A stretch of 64,000 bases of DNA from Zea mays (lineage: Eukaryota; Streptophyta; Magnoliopsida; Poales; Poaceae). The translations under genes were made by a program, and so were the position numbers. The notes beneath the pieces are model-generated. The model did no database searches. It was not told where the DNA came from and saw only the letters and a list, made by a program, of their open reading frames with translations. The stretch covers positions 194,673,439 to 194,737,438 of the forward strand of contig NC_050100.1 in NCBI RefSeq assembly GCF_902167145.1. Reading direction: 5' to 3'. Below, one piece after another: positions 1 to 11,523 of this stretch (position 1 is its first letter; each line of letters starts with the position of its first letter).

Positions 1-252
1 GGACCGTTTGAGAGAGGGAAGGGTTGAAAGAGACCCGGCCTTTGTGGCCTCCTCAACGGGGAGTAGGTTTGCGAGAACCGAACCTCGGTAAAACAAATCC
101 GCGTGTCACACTCTTCATTTGCTTGCGATTTGTTTTGCGCCCTCTCTCGCGGACTCGTTTTCTTATTACTAACGCTAACCCGGCTTGTAGTTGTGTTTAT
201 ATTTGTAAATTTCAGTTTCGCCCTATTCACCCCCCCCTCTAGGCGACTATCA
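1..252 (+). repeat. 5' LTR of copy A, 3' part (R/U5 end)
   Basis: Matches 6913-7163 of the 3' LTR with a single length difference in the C-run (8 versus 7 C) before the terminal CTAGGCGACTATCA. The upstream part of this LTR lies left of the window. Confidence 0.95.
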
Positions 253-254
253 AT

Positions 255-266
255 TGGTATCAGAGC
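255..266 (+). other. Primer binding site of copy A
   Basis: TGGTATCAGAGC lies three bases after the LTR end (CA at 251-252). This is the sequence complementary to the 3' end of plant initiator Met tRNA that Copia elements use to prime minus-strand synthesis. Confidence 0.9.
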
Positions 267-300
267 CCGGTGCTTCATTAGAGCCTAACCACTCGAAGTG

Positions 301-3300
301 ATGTCGGGAGATCACGCCAAGAAGGAGATGGAGACCGGCGAAAAGCCCACTACAAGCCACGGGAGTACTTCATCGGAAGAGTCCCGCACCAAGAGGAGGG
401 AGAAGAAGAAGAGCTCCTCCAACAAAGGGAAGGAGAAGAAATCTTCTTCTCACCACAAAGAGAAGAAGGAAAAATCTTCTTCCCACAAGCCGCATCGGAA
501 TGGGGACAAGCAAAAGAGGATGAGGAAGGTGGTCTACTACGAGACCGACACTTCATCAACATCGACCTCCGACTCCGATGCGCCCTCCGTAACTTCTAAA
601 CGCCAAGAGCGTAAGAAGTTTAGTAAGATCCCCTTGCACTACTCTCGTACATCTAGACATACTCCATTACTTTCCGTTCCATTAGGCAAACCGCCAACTT
701 TTGACGGTGAAGATTATGCTAGGTGGAGTGATTTAATGAAATTTCATCTAACCTCACTCCACAAAAGTATATGGAATGTTGTTGAGTTTGGTGCACATGT
801 ACCGTCTGTAGGGGATAAGGATTATGATGAGGATGAGGTGGCCCAAATCGAGCACTTCAACTCTCAAGCAACAACAATACTCCTCGCCTCACTAAGTAGA
901 GAGGAGTATAACAAAGTACAAGGGTTGAAGAGTGCCAAGGAGGTTTGGGATGTGCTCAAAACCGCGCACGAGGGAGACGAACTCACAAAGATCACCAAGC
1001 GGGAAACGATCGAGGGGGAGCTCGGTCGGTTCCGGCTTCTCAAAGGGGAGGAGCCACAACACATGTACAACCGGCTCAAGACCTTAGTAAACCAAGTGCG
1101 CAACCTCGGGAGCGTAAAATGGGACGACCACGAAATGGTTAAGGTTATTCTAAGATCTCTCATTTTCCTTAACCCAACTCAAGTTCAATTAATTCGTGGT
1201 AATCGTAGATATACAAAAATGACCCCCGAGGAAGTTATCGGGCACTTTGTTAGTTTTGAGTGCATGATCAAAGGCTCGAGGAAGATCAACGAGCTTGATG
1301 AACCCACCACATCCGAAGCTCAACCCGTCGCATTCAAGGCGACGGAGGACAAGAAGGAGGTGTCCACACCAACTAGACAACCAATCGACGCCTCCAAGCT
1401 CGACAATGAGGAAATGGCGCTCGTCATCAAGAGCTTCCGCCAAATCCTCAAACAAAGGAGGGGGAAAGACTACAAGTCCCGCTCCAAGAAGGTTTGCTAC
1501 AAGTGTGGTAAGCCCGGTCACTTTATTGCTAAATGTCCATTATCAAGTGATAGTGACAGGGGCGACGACAAAAAGGGGAGAAGGAAGGAAAAGAAGAGGT
1601 ACTACAAGAAGAAGGGCGGCGATGCCCATGTTTATCGGGAGTGGGACTCCGACGAAAGCTCAAGCGACTCCTCCGACGACGAGGACGCCGCCAACATCGT
1701 CGTTACCAAGGGACTCCTCTTCCCCAACGTCGGCCACAAGTGCCTCATGGCCAAGGACGGCAAAAAGAAGGTTTATGCATCCGGGGGCTCAAGTTGGATA
1801 CTCGACAGCGGGTGCACAAACCACATGACAGGGGAGAAAAAGATGTTCTCCTCATATGAGAAAAACCAAGATCCCCAACGAGCTATTACATTCGGGGATG
1901 GAAATCAAGGTTTGGTCAAAGGTCTTGGTAAAATTGCTATATCACCTGACCATTCCATTTCTAATGTTTTTCTTGTAGATTCTTTAGATTACAATTTGCT
2001 TTCCGTTTCTCAATTATGCAAAATGGGCTACAACTGTCTATTCACTGATGTAGGTGTCACTGTCTTTAGAAGAAGTGATGATTCAATAGCATTTAAGGGT
2101 GTGTTAGAGGGTCAGCTATACTTGGTAGATTTTGATAGAGCTGAACTCGACACATGCTTAATTGCTAAGACTAACATGGGCTGGCTATGGCACCGCCGAC
2201 TAGCACATGTTGGGATGAAGAATCTTCACAAGCTTCTAAAGGGTGAACACATTTTAGGACTAACCAATGTTCATTTTGAGAAAGACAGGGTTTGTAGCGC
2301 ATGCCAAGCAGGGAAGCAAGTTGGTACCCATCATCCACATAAGAACATAATGACGACTGACAGGCCACTGGAGCTCCTACATATGGATCTATTCGGCCCG
2401 ATTGCTTACATAAGCATCGGCGGAAGTAAGTACTGTCTAGTTATTGTGGATAATTATTCTCGCTTCACTTGGGTATTCTTTTTACAGGAAAAATCTCAAA
2501 CCCAAGAGACCTTAAAGGGATTCTTGAGACGAGCTCAAAATGAGTTCGACTTAAGAATCAAGACAATAAGAAGCGACAACGGGACGGAGTTCAAGAACTC
2601 TCAAATTGAAGGCTTCCTTGAGGAGGAGGGCATCAAGCATGAGTTCTCTTCTCCCTACACGCCACAACAAAATGGTGTAGTGGAGAGGAAGAATCGAACT
2701 CTATTGGACATGACAAGAACCATGCTTGATGAGTACAAGACTTCGGATCGGTTTTGGGCCGAGGCGGTCAACACCGCTTGCTACGCCATCAACCGGTTGT
2801 ATCTACACCGAATCCTCAAGAAGACATCATACGAACTCCTAACCGGTAAAAAGCCCAACATTTCATATTTTAGAGTCTTTGGCAGCAAATGCTTTATTCT
2901 TATTAAAAGAGGTAGAAAATCTAAATTTGCTCCTAAGACTGTAGAAGGCTTTTTACTAGGATATGATTCAAACACAAAGGCATATAGAGTCTTTAACAAG
3001 TCCTCAGGACTAGTTGAAGTTTCTTGTGACGTTGTGTTTGATGAGACTAACGGCTCTCAAGTAGAGCAAGTTGATCTTGATGAGATAGGTGAAGAACAGG
3101 CTCCGTGCATCGCGCTAAGAAACATGTCCATTGGGGATGTGTGTCCTAAGGAATCAGAAGAGCCTCCAAATGCACAAGATCAACCATCCTCCTCCACGCA
3201 AGCATCTCCACCGACTCAAAATGAGGATGAGGCTCAAGTTGATAAAGGAGAAGATCAAGCAAATGAGCCACCTCAAGATGACGGCATTGATCAAGGGGGA

Positions 3301-5013
3301 GATGCAATCGATCAAGACAAGGAGGATGATGAACCAAGACCGCCACACCCAAGAGTCCACCAAGCAATCCAACGAGATCACCCCGTCGACACCATCCTCG
3401 GCGACATTCATAAGGGGGTAACTACTAGATCTCGTGTTGCACACTTTTGTGAACATTACTCGTTTGTTTCCTCTATTGAGCCACACAAGGTAGAGGAAGC
3501 ACTTCAAGATTCGGATTGGGTGGTGGCGATGCAAGAGGAGCTCAACAACTTCACTAGGAATGAGGTATGGCATTTAGTTCCACGTCCTAATCAAAATGTT
3601 GTAGGAACCAAATGGGTCTTCCGCAACAAGCAAGATGAGCATGGTGTGGTGACAAGGAACAAAGCTCGACTTGTAGCCAAGGGATACTCTCAAGTCGAAG
3701 GTTTGGATTTCGGTGAAACCTATGCACCCGTAGCTAGGCTTGAGTCAATTCGAATATTATTGGCCTATGCTACTTACCATGGCTTTAAGCTTTATCAAAT
3801 GGACGTGAAAAGTGCCTTCCTCAATGGACCAATCAAGGAAGAGGTCTATGTTGAGCAACCTCCCGGCTTTGAAGATAGTGAGTACCCTAACCATGTTTAT
3901 AGGCTCTCTAAGGCGCTTTATGGGCTTAAGCAAGCCCCAAGAGCATGGTATGAATGCCTTAGAGATTTCCTTATTGCTAATGGCTTCAAAGTCGGAAAGG
4001 CCGATCCTACACTCTTTACTAAAACTCTTGAAAATGACTTGTTCGTATGCCAAATTTATGTTGATGATATTATATTTGGGTCTACTAACGAGTCTACATG
4101 TGAAGAGTTTAGTAGGATCATGACACAAAACTTTGAGATGTCGATGATGGGGGAGTTGAAGTATTTTCTAGGATTCCAAGTCAAGCAACTCCAAGAAGGC
4201 ACCTTCATTAGCCAAACCAAGTACACTCAAGACATTCTTGCTAAGTTTGGGATGAAGGATGCCAAACCCATCAAGACACCCATGGGAACCAATGGGCATC
4301 TCGACCTCGACACGGGAGGTAAGTCCGTAGATCAAAAGGTATACCGGTCGATGATAGGTTCTTTGCTATATTTATGTGCATCTCGACCGAACATTATGCT
4401 TTCTGTTTGCATGTGTGCAAGATTTCAATCCGACCCTAAGGAATCCCACCTTACGGCCGTAAAACGAATCTTGAGATATTTAGCTTATACTCCTAAGTTT
4501 GGGCTTTGGTACCCTCGGGGATCCACATTTGATTTGCTTGGTTATTCGGATGCCGATTGGGCGGGGTGCAAAATCAATAGGAAGAGCACATCAGGGACTT
4601 GCCAGTTCTTGGGAAGATCCTTGGTGTCTTGGGCTTCAAAGAAGCAAAATTCGGTCGCTCTTTCCACCGCCGAAGCCGAGTACATTGCCGCAGGCCATTG
4701 TTGCGCGCAATTGCTTTGGATGAGGCAAACCCTGCGGGACTACGGTTACAAATTAACCAAAGTCCCTTTGCTATGTGATAATGAGAGTGCAATCAAAATG
4801 GCCGACAATCCTGTCGAGCACAGCCGCACTAAACACATAGCCATTCGGTATCATTTTCTTAGGGATCACCAACAAAAGGGAGATATCGAGATTTCTTACA
4901 TTAACACTAACGATCAATTAGCCAATATCTTTACCAAGCCACTAGATGAACAATCTTTTACCAAACTTAGGCATGAGCTCAATATTCTTGATTCTCGCAA
5001 TTTCTTTTGCTAG
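301..5013 (+). CDS. Fused Gag-Pol polyprotein of copy A, intact, 1570 aa
   Basis: The ATG at 301 (codon context GTG ATG TCG) is chosen over the in-frame GTG at 298. Order: lysine/serine-rich N terminus, Copia-type Gag core, CCHC zinc knuckle [14 protein letters not shown] at residues 399-412, then directly after KKK (residue 490) the aspartic protease with DSG at 502-504. Next come the GAG-pre-integrase H/C motif (HRRLAHVG...CSAC), integrase core with LHMDLFG, IRSDNG and NGVVERKNR, reverse transcriptase with YVDD near 1253-1256, and RNase H with CDNESAI. It has no internal stop. Compared with copies B and C it lacks the whole coiled-coil extension of Gag, exactly between codons 490 and 491 (1770/1771), where those copies have a GT...AG segment. 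The product would make capsid, protease, integrase and RT/RNase H for cytoplasmic replication. With no stop or frameshift between gag and pol, the Gag to Pol ratio of this copy is unexplained. Confidence 0.93.
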   Translation: MSGDHAKKEMETGEKPTTSHGSTSSEESRTKRREKKKSSSNKGKEKKSSSHHKEKKEKSSSHKPHRNGDKQKRMRKVVYYETDTSSTSTSDSDAPSVTSKRQERKKFSKIPLHYSRTSRHTPLLSVPLGKPPTFDGEDYARWSDLMKFHLTSLHKSIWNVVEFGAHVPSVGDKDYDEDEVAQIEHFNSQATTILLASLSREEYNKVQGLKSAKEVWDVLKTAHEGDELTKITKRETIEGELGRFRLLKGEEPQHMYNRLKTLVNQVRNLGSVKWDDHEMVKVILRSLIFLNPTQVQLIRGNRRYTKMTPEEVIGHFVSFECMIKGSRKINELDEPTTSEAQPVAFKATEDKKEVSTPTRQPIDASKLDNEEMALVIKSFRQILKQRRGKDYKSRSKKVCYKCGKPGHFIAKCPLSSDSDRGDDKKGRRKEKKRYYKKKGGDAHVYREWDSDESSSDSSDDEDAANIVVTKGLLFPNVGHKCLMAKDGKKKVYASGGSSWILDSGCTNHMTGEKKMFSSYEKNQDPQRAITFGDGNQGLVKGLGKIAISPDHSISNVFLVDSLDYNLLSVSQLCKMGYNCLFTDVGVTVFRRSDDSIAFKGVLEGQLYLVDFDRAELDTCLIAKTNMGWLWHRRLAHVGMKNLHKLLKGEHILGLTNVHFEKDRVCSACQAGKQVGTHHPHKNIMTTDRPLELLHMDLFGPIAYISIGGSKYCLVIVDNYSRFTWVFFLQEKSQTQETLKGFLRRAQNEFDLRIKTIRSDNGTEFKNSQIEGFLEEEGIKHEFSSPYTPQQNGVVERKNRTLLDMTRTMLDEYKTSDRFWAEAVNTACYAINRLYLHRILKKTSYELLTGKKPNISYFRVFGSKCFILIKRGRKSKFAPKTVEGFLLGYDSNTKAYRVFNKSSGLVEVSCDVVFDETNGSQVEQVDLDEIGEEQAPCIALRNMSIGDVCPKESEEPPNAQDQPSSSTQASPPTQNEDEAQVDKGEDQANEPPQDDGIDQGGDAIDQDKEDDEPRPPHPRVHQAIQRDHPVDTILGDIHKGVTTRSRVAHFCEHYSFVSSIEPHKVEEALQDSDWVVAMQEELNNFTRNEVWHLVPRPNQNVVGTKWVFRNKQDEHGVVTRNKARLVAKGYSQVEGLDFGETYAPVARLESIRILLAYATYHGFKLYQMDVKSAFLNGPIKEEVYVEQPPGFEDSEYPNHVYRLSKALYGLKQAPRAWYECLRDFLIANGFKVGKADPTLFTKTLENDLFVCQIYVDDIIFGSTNESTCEEFSRIMTQNFEMSMMGELKYFLGFQVKQLQEGTFISQTKYTQDILAKFGMKDAKPIKTPMGTNGHLDLDTGGKSVDQKVYRSMIGSLLYLCASRPNIMLSVCMCARFQSDPKESHLTAVKRILRYLAYTPKFGLWYPRGSTFDLLGYSDADWAGCKINRKSTSGTCQFLGRSLVSWASKKQNSVALSTAEAEYIAAGHCCAQLLWMRQTLRDYGYKLTKVPLLCDNESAIKMADNPVEHSRTKHIAIRYHFLRDHQQKGDIEISYINTNDQLANIFTKPLDEQSFTKLRHELNILDSRNFFC

Positions 5014-5200
5014 ATTGCACATATAGCGCCTCTATATACCTTTGATCATATCTCTTTCATATGCTATGACTAATATGTTTTCAAGTCTATTTCAAACCAA
5101 GTCATAGGTGTATTGAAAGGAAATTGGAGTCTTCGGCGAAGACAAAGGCTTCCACTCCGTAACTCATCCTTCGCCGCCACTCCATGCATCTCTCCATTCT

Positions 5201-5832
5201 TGGGGGAGAAAACAAAAACACTTCTACTTTGGTATGATATTAACTCATTTATTTATGACCAAAGGAGAAGAAAGAATTAAAAAGGCTCTAATGATTCCGT
5301 TTTTGGCGATTCATGCCAAAGGGGGAGAAAGTAAGAGCCCAAAGCAAAAGGACCGCACCACCACCAATTTCAAAAACTTTGTGTTTCCAAGATTTTTATC
5401 AATTGATATCCTATTGTGTTCAAAAGGGGGAGAAAGTAGTATTTCAAAAATGGTATATCAAAACCCTCTTGAACACTAAGAGGTGGATCTCATTTAGGGG
5501 GAGTTTTGTTTAGACAAAGGAAAAGCATTTGAAATAGGGGGAGAAATTTTCAAATCTTGAAAATGCTTTGCAAAATCCTATTCATTTACCTTTGACTATT
5601 TGCAAAAGAACTTTGAAAAGAATTTACAAAAGAGTTTGCAAAAACAAAACATATGGTGCAAGCGTAGTCCAAAATGTTAAAAACAAAGAAACAATCCATG
5701 CATATCTTGTAAGTATTTATATTGGCTCAATTCCAAGCAACCTTTACACTTACATTATGCAAACTAGTTCAACTATGCACTTCTATATTTGCTTTGGTTT
5801 GTGTTGGCATCAATCACCAAAAAGGGGGAGAT
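5201..5832 (+). other. Multiple polypurine tracts and 3' untranslated internal region of copy A
   Basis: After the ORF there are repeated purine runs of the form AGGGGGAG near 5201, 5318, 5423, 5497, 5535 and 5820. The last one, AAAGGGGGAGAT, abuts the 3' LTR and is the expected plus-strand primer. Repeated tracts of this kind are a known Sirevirus trait. Short ORFs here have no recognisable protein. Confidence 0.8.
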
Positions 5833-7163
5833 TGAAAGGGAATTAGGCTTACACCTAGTTCCTATATAATTTTGCTGGTTGAATTGCCCAAAACAAATCT
5901 TTGGACTAACTAGTTTGCCCAAGTGTATAGATTATACAGGTATAAAAGGTTCACACTCAGCCAATAAAAAGACCAAGTTTTGGATTCAACAAAGGAGCAA
6001 AGTGGCAACCGAAGGCCCTCTGGTCTGGGAGCACCGGACTGTCCGGTGTACACCGGACAGTGTCCGGTGCACCACCGGACAGTGTCCGGTGCACCAGAGG
6101 ACTCCAACTCGAACTCGCCACCTTCGGGAATTTCTGGAGGCGCTCCGCTAAAATTCACCGGACTGTCCGGTGTACACCGGACAGTGTCCGGTGCTCCAAG
6201 GAAGCGCGGCCTCCGGAACTCGCCAGCCTCGGAAATTTAATTCAGCCGCTCCGCTATAATTCACCGGACTGTCCGGTTTGCACCGGACTGTCTGGTGAAC
6301 CACGGAGCAACGGCTACTTCCGCGCCAACGGCTACCTGCAGGCGCATTTAATGCGCGCTCTGCGCGCGCAGTCGTCAGGCGCGCCCATACTGGCGCACCG
6401 GACAATGAACATGAGTTGTCCGGTGTGCACCGGACATCCAGGCGGGCCCACAAGTCAGAAGCTCCAACGGTCAGAATCCAACGGCAGTGATGACGTGGCA
6501 GAGTGCACCGGACTGTCCGGTGTGCACCGGACTGTCCGGTGCGCCATCGAACAGACAGCTCCCACCAACGGTCAAGTTGGTGGTTGAGGCTATAAATACC
6601 CCAACCACCCCACCATTCATTGTATCCAAGTTTTCCACTTCCCAACTACTACAAGAGCTCTAGCATTCAATTCTAGACACACCAAAGAGATCAAATCCTC
6701 TACAATTCCACTCAAGCCTTTTGTGATTAGAGAGAGAGATTTGCCGTGTTCTTTTGAGCTCTTGCGCTTGGATTGCTTTCTTTCTTTCTCACTTGTTCTT
6801 GTGATCAAAACTCAATTGTAACCAAGGCAAGAGGCACCAATTGTGTGGTGGCCCTTGCGGGGAAGTTTTGTTCCCGTTTGATTGAGAAGAAGAAAAGCTC
6901 ACTCGGTCCGAGGGACCGTTTGAGAGAGGGAAGGGTTGAAAGAGACCCGGCCTTTGTGGCCTCCTCAACGGGGAGTAGGTTTGCGAGAACCGAACCTCGG
7001 TAAAACAAATCCGCGTGTCACACTCTTCATTTGCTTGCGATTTGTTTTGCGCCCTCTCTCGCGGACTCGTTTTCTTATTACTAACGCTAACCCGGCTTGT
7101 AGTTGTGTTTATATTTGTAAATTTCAGTTTCGCCCTATTCACCCCCCCTCTAGGCGACTATCA
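5833..7163 (+). repeat. 3' LTR of copy A with palindrome array and promoter
   Basis: 1331 bp, TG...CA ends. The U3 part carries several CACCGGACTGTCCGGTG palindromes (for example 6032-6048, 6156-6172, 6506-6522, 6525-6541) and many variants with ACAGTGT. A TATA box, tataaata, is at 6591-6598. Its right end abuts Huck-like gag sequence at 7164. Confidence 0.93.
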
Positions 7164-8432
7164 GGCGCCTTCCAGGAGATTCTTGAGCTCCCCCTGGATT
7201 CGCCGACCCTCGGTGGTTGATGGCTCCGGCATTGCGCGGAGAAGCATCGCTGCTGCCGCCAGGTTCTGGCCGACCCCACTAGATGCGGGTGGTGGCCTGA
7301 CCCTGACGTTGTCGGCGACGCGGTGCTGGAAACCCTGGGGCAGATGACATATTTCTCCGGCCGGGGGTTGGCCCGCCCATGCCTGCCCGACGTCCCGGCG
7401 GATCGGCTCAAGCGCTCCTGCTCCCTCGTCGAGCCTGGCCTGCACCCCGCGGATTTGCTCGAGCTGTGGGTCATGTCCCCCCGCCTGAACGGGGACCACA
7501 GCTAGCTCCCGTGGGATGTCAACGTGGGGCACCGGCCTAGGGAGATCACCGTCCTCCGGCATGCCGAGATGATTGCCTTCGGAGGGACCCCCTAGATCGA
7601 CGTGGAAACATTCGCGGCTTGGGCCGCAGTCCTCGTCGCCGAGGCTGCGGCTACCGTCGGAACAGTCGGAGAGGCAGTAGTCACATGCGGTCATGAAGTC
7701 CCGCATGGCGCTAGGGTTACCCAGTCCAGAGAAATCCCAGCAGATGCTGGGCTCGTCGTCTTCCTCGAACCCAGAGGGCCCGTAGGTCGAGACGTCCGTC
7801 AGCCGGTCCCAAGGCGACCGCATGCGAAACCCCAGAGGGTTTGGACTCGCCTCTACGAGGGCGCCCGCCAAAGCGAGGTTGCTAGGCGGGTTGAGGCTGA
7901 ATCCAAATGACGTAGGATGGGAATCAGTCGGTACCTCTCGGTCGACGAGCGGCGACAAGGTCACGTCGGGGACTGATTGCACCGTCGTCTCAGGTACGAG
8001 GGTGACGTCCAGCAAGCTTTTCGCGAGCGCGCTGGCGTCGTCCGCTTGCTCGGGATTGGCGTGTCGCGGGAAGACGGCGCTCGTCTTCGTCTCAAGCGCG
8101 AAGTCGATACCTGGTGCGCCCCCCGTTGGGGTTCCGGCGCTGTCGACTCGCTCGACAGCCGACGAGGCGCTGCCTCCTGCTTGGCCTTGGTCGCCCTGCC
8201 TTCCCCTCCGTCGGCGGGGAAGAGGGTGGGATGAGCTCGAAGATTGTTCCTCCACCACGCGGGGAAGGCGTCGTCGATTCCGCCGCCGGCGGGCGGGCTG
8301 TCGGCCGCCATTATCGTTGTCGCGCGGCGGTGGAAGGAGTATCATGTCGTAGCTGCCGTCGAGGGACATGAACTCAAGACTCCCGAAACGGAGCATCGTC
8401 CCGGGTTGGAGAGGTTGCTGGAGACTGCCCAT
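7164..8432 (-). CDS. Gag N-terminal part of Huck-like copy X (truncated by copy A)
   Basis: Reads leftward from the ATG at 8430-8432 (MGSLQQPLQPG) and stays open to the junction with copy A, about 420 codons. It matches the same region of copy Y residue by residue with scattered changes. The open frame continues upstream into the LTR, but the ATG chosen is the one shared with copy Y just inside the element. The N-terminal region is Arg/Pro-rich and low complexity; the capsid-like part lies beyond the break. Not functional as it stands. Confidence 0.72.
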
Positions 8433-8470
8433 CTGGAGCTTGACGGGAAGCTGTTCGTCAACACGCAGCA

Positions 8471-8490
8471 GGCCCCTACCTGGCGCGCCA
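8471..8490 (-). other. Candidate primer binding site of copy X
   Basis: On the minus strand TGGCGCGCCAGGTAGGGGCC begins two bases after the LTR end. The same sequence lies next to the right LTR of copy Y (about 55306-55325). The tRNA used is not assigned. Confidence 0.6.
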
Positions 8491-8492
8491 AC

Positions 8493-10059
8493 TGTCGGCA
8501 TTTCGAGACCGGGGGTCCCTGGGCCGACGAGTGAGTGTCGCCGCGTGCCCCAGCCCAGATGGGTCGAGCGCGAGGGCGAGCGCGAAGGGGGGAGAGCGAG
8601 GCGGCCGGAGACCGGCGTGAGAGAGAGAGTGGGATTCCCGCGGCCTTCGTGTTCGTCCCGCGCCCAGGTCGGGTGCGCTTGCAGTAGGGGGTTACAAGCG
8701 TCCACGCGGGAGAGGGAGCGAGCGGCCCTAAGCGAGCGCCTGTCTCGTCCTCGTCCCCGCGCGGCCAACCCCCTCTAAGAGGGCCCTGGTCCTTCCTTTT
8801 ATAGGCGCAAGGAGAGGATCCAGGTGTACAATGGGGGGGTGTAGCAGAGTGCTACGTGTCTAGCGGAGGAGAGCTAGCGCCCTAAGTACATGCCATTGTG
8901 GCAGCCGGAGAGATTTTGGCACCCAGCTGGTGTGATGTCGTGGCCGTCGGAGGAGCGATGGAGCCTGGCGGAGGGACAGCTGTCGGAGCGGTTGAGTCCT
9001 TGCTGACGTCCTCTTGCTTCCGTAAGGGGGCAGAGAGCCACCGTCGTCACATAGTACGCGGAGCGCCATCATTGCCTATCTGGCGGAGCTAGCCAGATGG
9101 GACGCCGGTCTTGTTCCCTGCGGCCGGAGTCAGCTCGGGGTAGGGTGATGATGGCGCCTCCTGTTGACGTGGCTGGCCTGCGCCCTAGGTTGGGCGATGT
9201 GGAAGCTCCTCCGAAGCCGAGGTCAAGTCTGTCTTCCGTGGCCGAGGTCGAGTCCGAGCCCCTGGGTCGGGCGAGGCGGAGGCCATCGGCTGAGGCCAGG
9301 GCGGAGTCCGAGCCCTGGGTCGGGCAGAGTGGAGTTCGTCGTCTTCTGGGGCTGAGCCCGAGTCCGAGCCCTGGGTCGGGCGGAGCGGAGTTCGTCGTCT
9401 TCTGGGGCTGAGCCCGAGTCCGAGCCCTGGGTCGGGTGGAGCGGAGTTCGCCGTCTTCTGGGGCTGAGCCCGAGTCCGAGCCCTGGGTCGGGCGGAGCGG
9501 AGTTCGCCGTCTTCCGGGACTTAGCCCGAGTCCGAGCCCTAAGTCGGGCGAAGTGGAGCTTCCTATGGTGCCATCGGCCGGACCTGACTGCCTGTCAGTC
9601 TCACTCTGTCAAGTGGCACCGCAGTCGGAGTGGCGCAGGCGGCGCTGTCCTTCTGTCAGGCCGGTCAGTGGAGCGGCGAAGTGACGACGGTCACTTTGGC
9701 TTTGCCAGCTGGGGGGCGCGCGTCAGGATAAAGGTGTCAGGCCACCTTTGCATTAAATGCTCCTGCGATTTGGTCGGTTGGTGCGGCGATTTGGTCAGGG
9801 TTGCTTCTTAGCGAAGGCAGGGCCTCGGGCGAGCTGGGAATATGTTCGCCGTTGGAGGGGGGCCTCGGGCGAGACAGAAATCCTCCGGGGTCGGCTGCCC
9901 TTGTCCGAGGCTAGGCCCGGGCGAGGCGTGATCAAGTCGCTCGAATGGACTGATCCCTGACCTAATCGCACCCATCAGGCCTTTGCAGCTTTATGCTGAT
10001 GGGGGTTACCAGCTGAGAATTAGGAGCCTTGAGGGTACCCCTAATTATGGTCCCCGACA
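8493..10059 (-). repeat. 5' LTR of Huck-like copy X, 1567 bp
   Basis: Ends are TGTCGG...CCGACA on +. On the minus strand a TATA-like box (tataaaag) lies at about 8796-8804. A 56-bp tandem unit (containing GGGTCGGGCGGAGCGGAGTT) is repeated about 4.5 times at roughly 9310-9560; copy Y has about ten units, which explains most of the length difference. Confidence 0.9.
9310..9560. repeat. 56-bp tandem repeat in Huck-like LTR, about 4.5 units
   Basis: Direct repeats built around GAGTCCGAGCCCTGGGTCGG. Open frames across the array (SPSSGAEPESEP-type) are low-complexity by-products, not genes. Confidence 0.85.
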
Positions 10060-11523
10060 AGCCTCAACCTCATTTTGAGTCGGTGGAGATGCTTGCGAGG
10101 AGGAGGATGGTTGATCTTGTGCATTTGGAGGCTCTTCGGATTCCTTAGGACACACATCCCCAATGGACATGTTCCTTAGCGCGATGCATGGAGCCTCTTC
10201 ATTACCTATCTCATCAAGATCTACTTGCTCTACTTGAGAGTCGTTAGTCTCAACAAACACAACATCACAAGAAACTTCAACTTGTCCAGAGGACTTGTTA
10301 AAGACTCTATATGCCCTTGTGTTTGAGTCATATCCTAGTAAAAAGCCTTCTACAGTCTTAGGAGCAAATTTAGATTTTCTACCTCTTTTAACAAGAATGA
10401 AGCATTTGCTACCAAAGACTCTAAAATATGAAATATTGGGCTTTTTACCGGTTAGGAGTTCGTATGATGTCTTCTTGAGGATTCAGTGTAGATATAACCG
10501 GTTGATGGAGTAGCAGGCTGTGTTGACCGCCTCGGCCCAAAACCGATCCAAAATCTTGTATTCATCAAGCATGGTTCTTGCCATGTCCAATAGAGTTCTA
10601 TTCTTCCTCTCTACTACACCATTTTGTTGTGGCGTGTAGGGAGAGGAGAACGCATGCTTGATACCCTCCTCCTCAAGGAAGCCTTCAATTTGAGAGTTCT
10701 TGAACTCCGTCCCGTTGTCGCTTCTAATTTTCTTGATCCTCAAGCCGAACTCATTTTGAGCCCGTCTCAAGAATCCCTTTAAGGTCTCTTGGGTGTGAGA
10801 TTTTTCCTGCAAAAAGAATACCCAAGTGAAGAGAGAATAATCATCCACAATAACTAGACAGTACTTACTCCCGCCGATGCTTATGTAAGCGATCAGGCCG
10901 AATAGATCCATGTGTAGGAGCTCCAGTGGCCTGTCGGTCGTCATGATGTTCTTGTGTGGATGGCGAGCACCAACTTGCTTCCCTGCTTGGCATGCGCTAC
11001 AAATCCTGTCTTTCTCAAAATGAACATTTGTTAATCCTAAAATGTGCTCTCCCTTTAGAAGCTTATGAAGATTCTTCATCCCAACATGGGCTAGTCAGCG
11101 GTGCCATAGCCAACCCATGTTAGTCTTAGCAATTAAGCAAGTGTCGAGTTCAGCTCTATCAAAATCTACTAAGTATAGCTGACCCTCTATCACTCCCTTA
11201 AATGTTATTGAATCATCACTTCTTCTAAAGACAGTGACACCTACATCAGTAAATAGACACTTGTAGCCCATTTTGCATAATTGAGAAACGGAAAGCAAAT
11301 TGTAATCTAATGAATCTACAAGAAAAACATTGGAAATATAATGGTCAGGTGATATAGCAATTTTACCCAATCCTTTGACCAAACCTTGATTTCCATCCCC
11401 GAATGTGATAGCTCGTTGGGGATCTTGGTTTTTCTCATAGGAGGAGAACATTTTCTTCTCCCCTGTCATGTGGTTTGTGCACCCGCTGTCGATGATCCAA
11501 CTTGAGCCCCCGGATGCATAAAC
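10060..11523 (-). pseudogene. Protease-integrase part of pol, copy B, broken
   Basis: Read leftward from 11523 the sequence gives the VYASGGSSW...DSGC protease start, the GAG-pre-integrase region, integrase core ([22 protein letters not shown]) and the linker before RT. Two in-frame TGA codons, at 11095-11097 and 10483-10485, stand where copy A has CGA. At 10060 the frame is cut by the Huck-like LTR. It closely parallels residues 491-980 of copy A. Confidence 0.88.

Larger units (their letters stand above)
1..7163 (+). mobile_element. Ji-like Sirevirus-type Copia LTR retrotransposon, copy A (5' LTR cut by window edge)
   Basis: Seen: 3' end of the 5' LTR, tRNA-Met-type primer site, one long gag-pol ORF, a run of polypurine tracts, and a full 3' LTR of 1331 bp starting TGAAAGGG and ending CTATCA. 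The visible 251-252 bp of the two LTRs are identical except for one C in a C-run, so the insertion is young. The domain order protease, integrase, reverse transcriptase, RNase H is that of Copia elements, and the LTR palindromes and repeated polypurine tracts fit the Sirevirus lineage. It is inserted in the gag of the Huck-like copy X; the 5-bp target duplication cannot be checked because the left junction is outside the window (right flank ggcgc). The intact ORF suggests it could still be autonomous. Confidence 0.93.
7164..10059 (-). mobile_element. Huck-like Gypsy LTR retrotransposon, copy X, 5' part only
   Basis: On the minus strand the order is 5' LTR (10059 to 8493), primer site, then the start of gag down to 7164, where copy A interrupts it. 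The rest lies left of the window. LTR and gag closely resemble copy Y at 53.7-57.2 kb. On + the LTR starts TGTCGGCATTTCGAGACC and ends GGTCCCCGACA. It is inserted into pol of copy B, whose sequence resumes at 10060. Confidence 0.88.

Noticed and set aside
298..300. GTG at 298 as start of the copy A polyprotein
   Set aside because: The next codon is ATG in good context and is shared with copy B at 14168.
5234..5846. Short ORFs between pol and the 3' LTR of copy A as an envelope-like gene
   Set aside because: They are under 100 codons, overlap the polypurine tracts and show no signal peptide, membrane segment or similarity.
7161..8768. Full 535-aa ORF of copy X starting in the LTR at 8768
   Set aside because: The part upstream of 8432 is LTR and primer site read through; the ATG at 8432 matches copy Y.
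9097..9684. Overlapping ORFs through the GAEPESEPWVGRSG-type repeats (also 35907-36533 and 55728-56354)
   Set aside because: They are open frames over the 56-bp LTR minisatellite in GC-rich DNA, low complexity and without a gene context.
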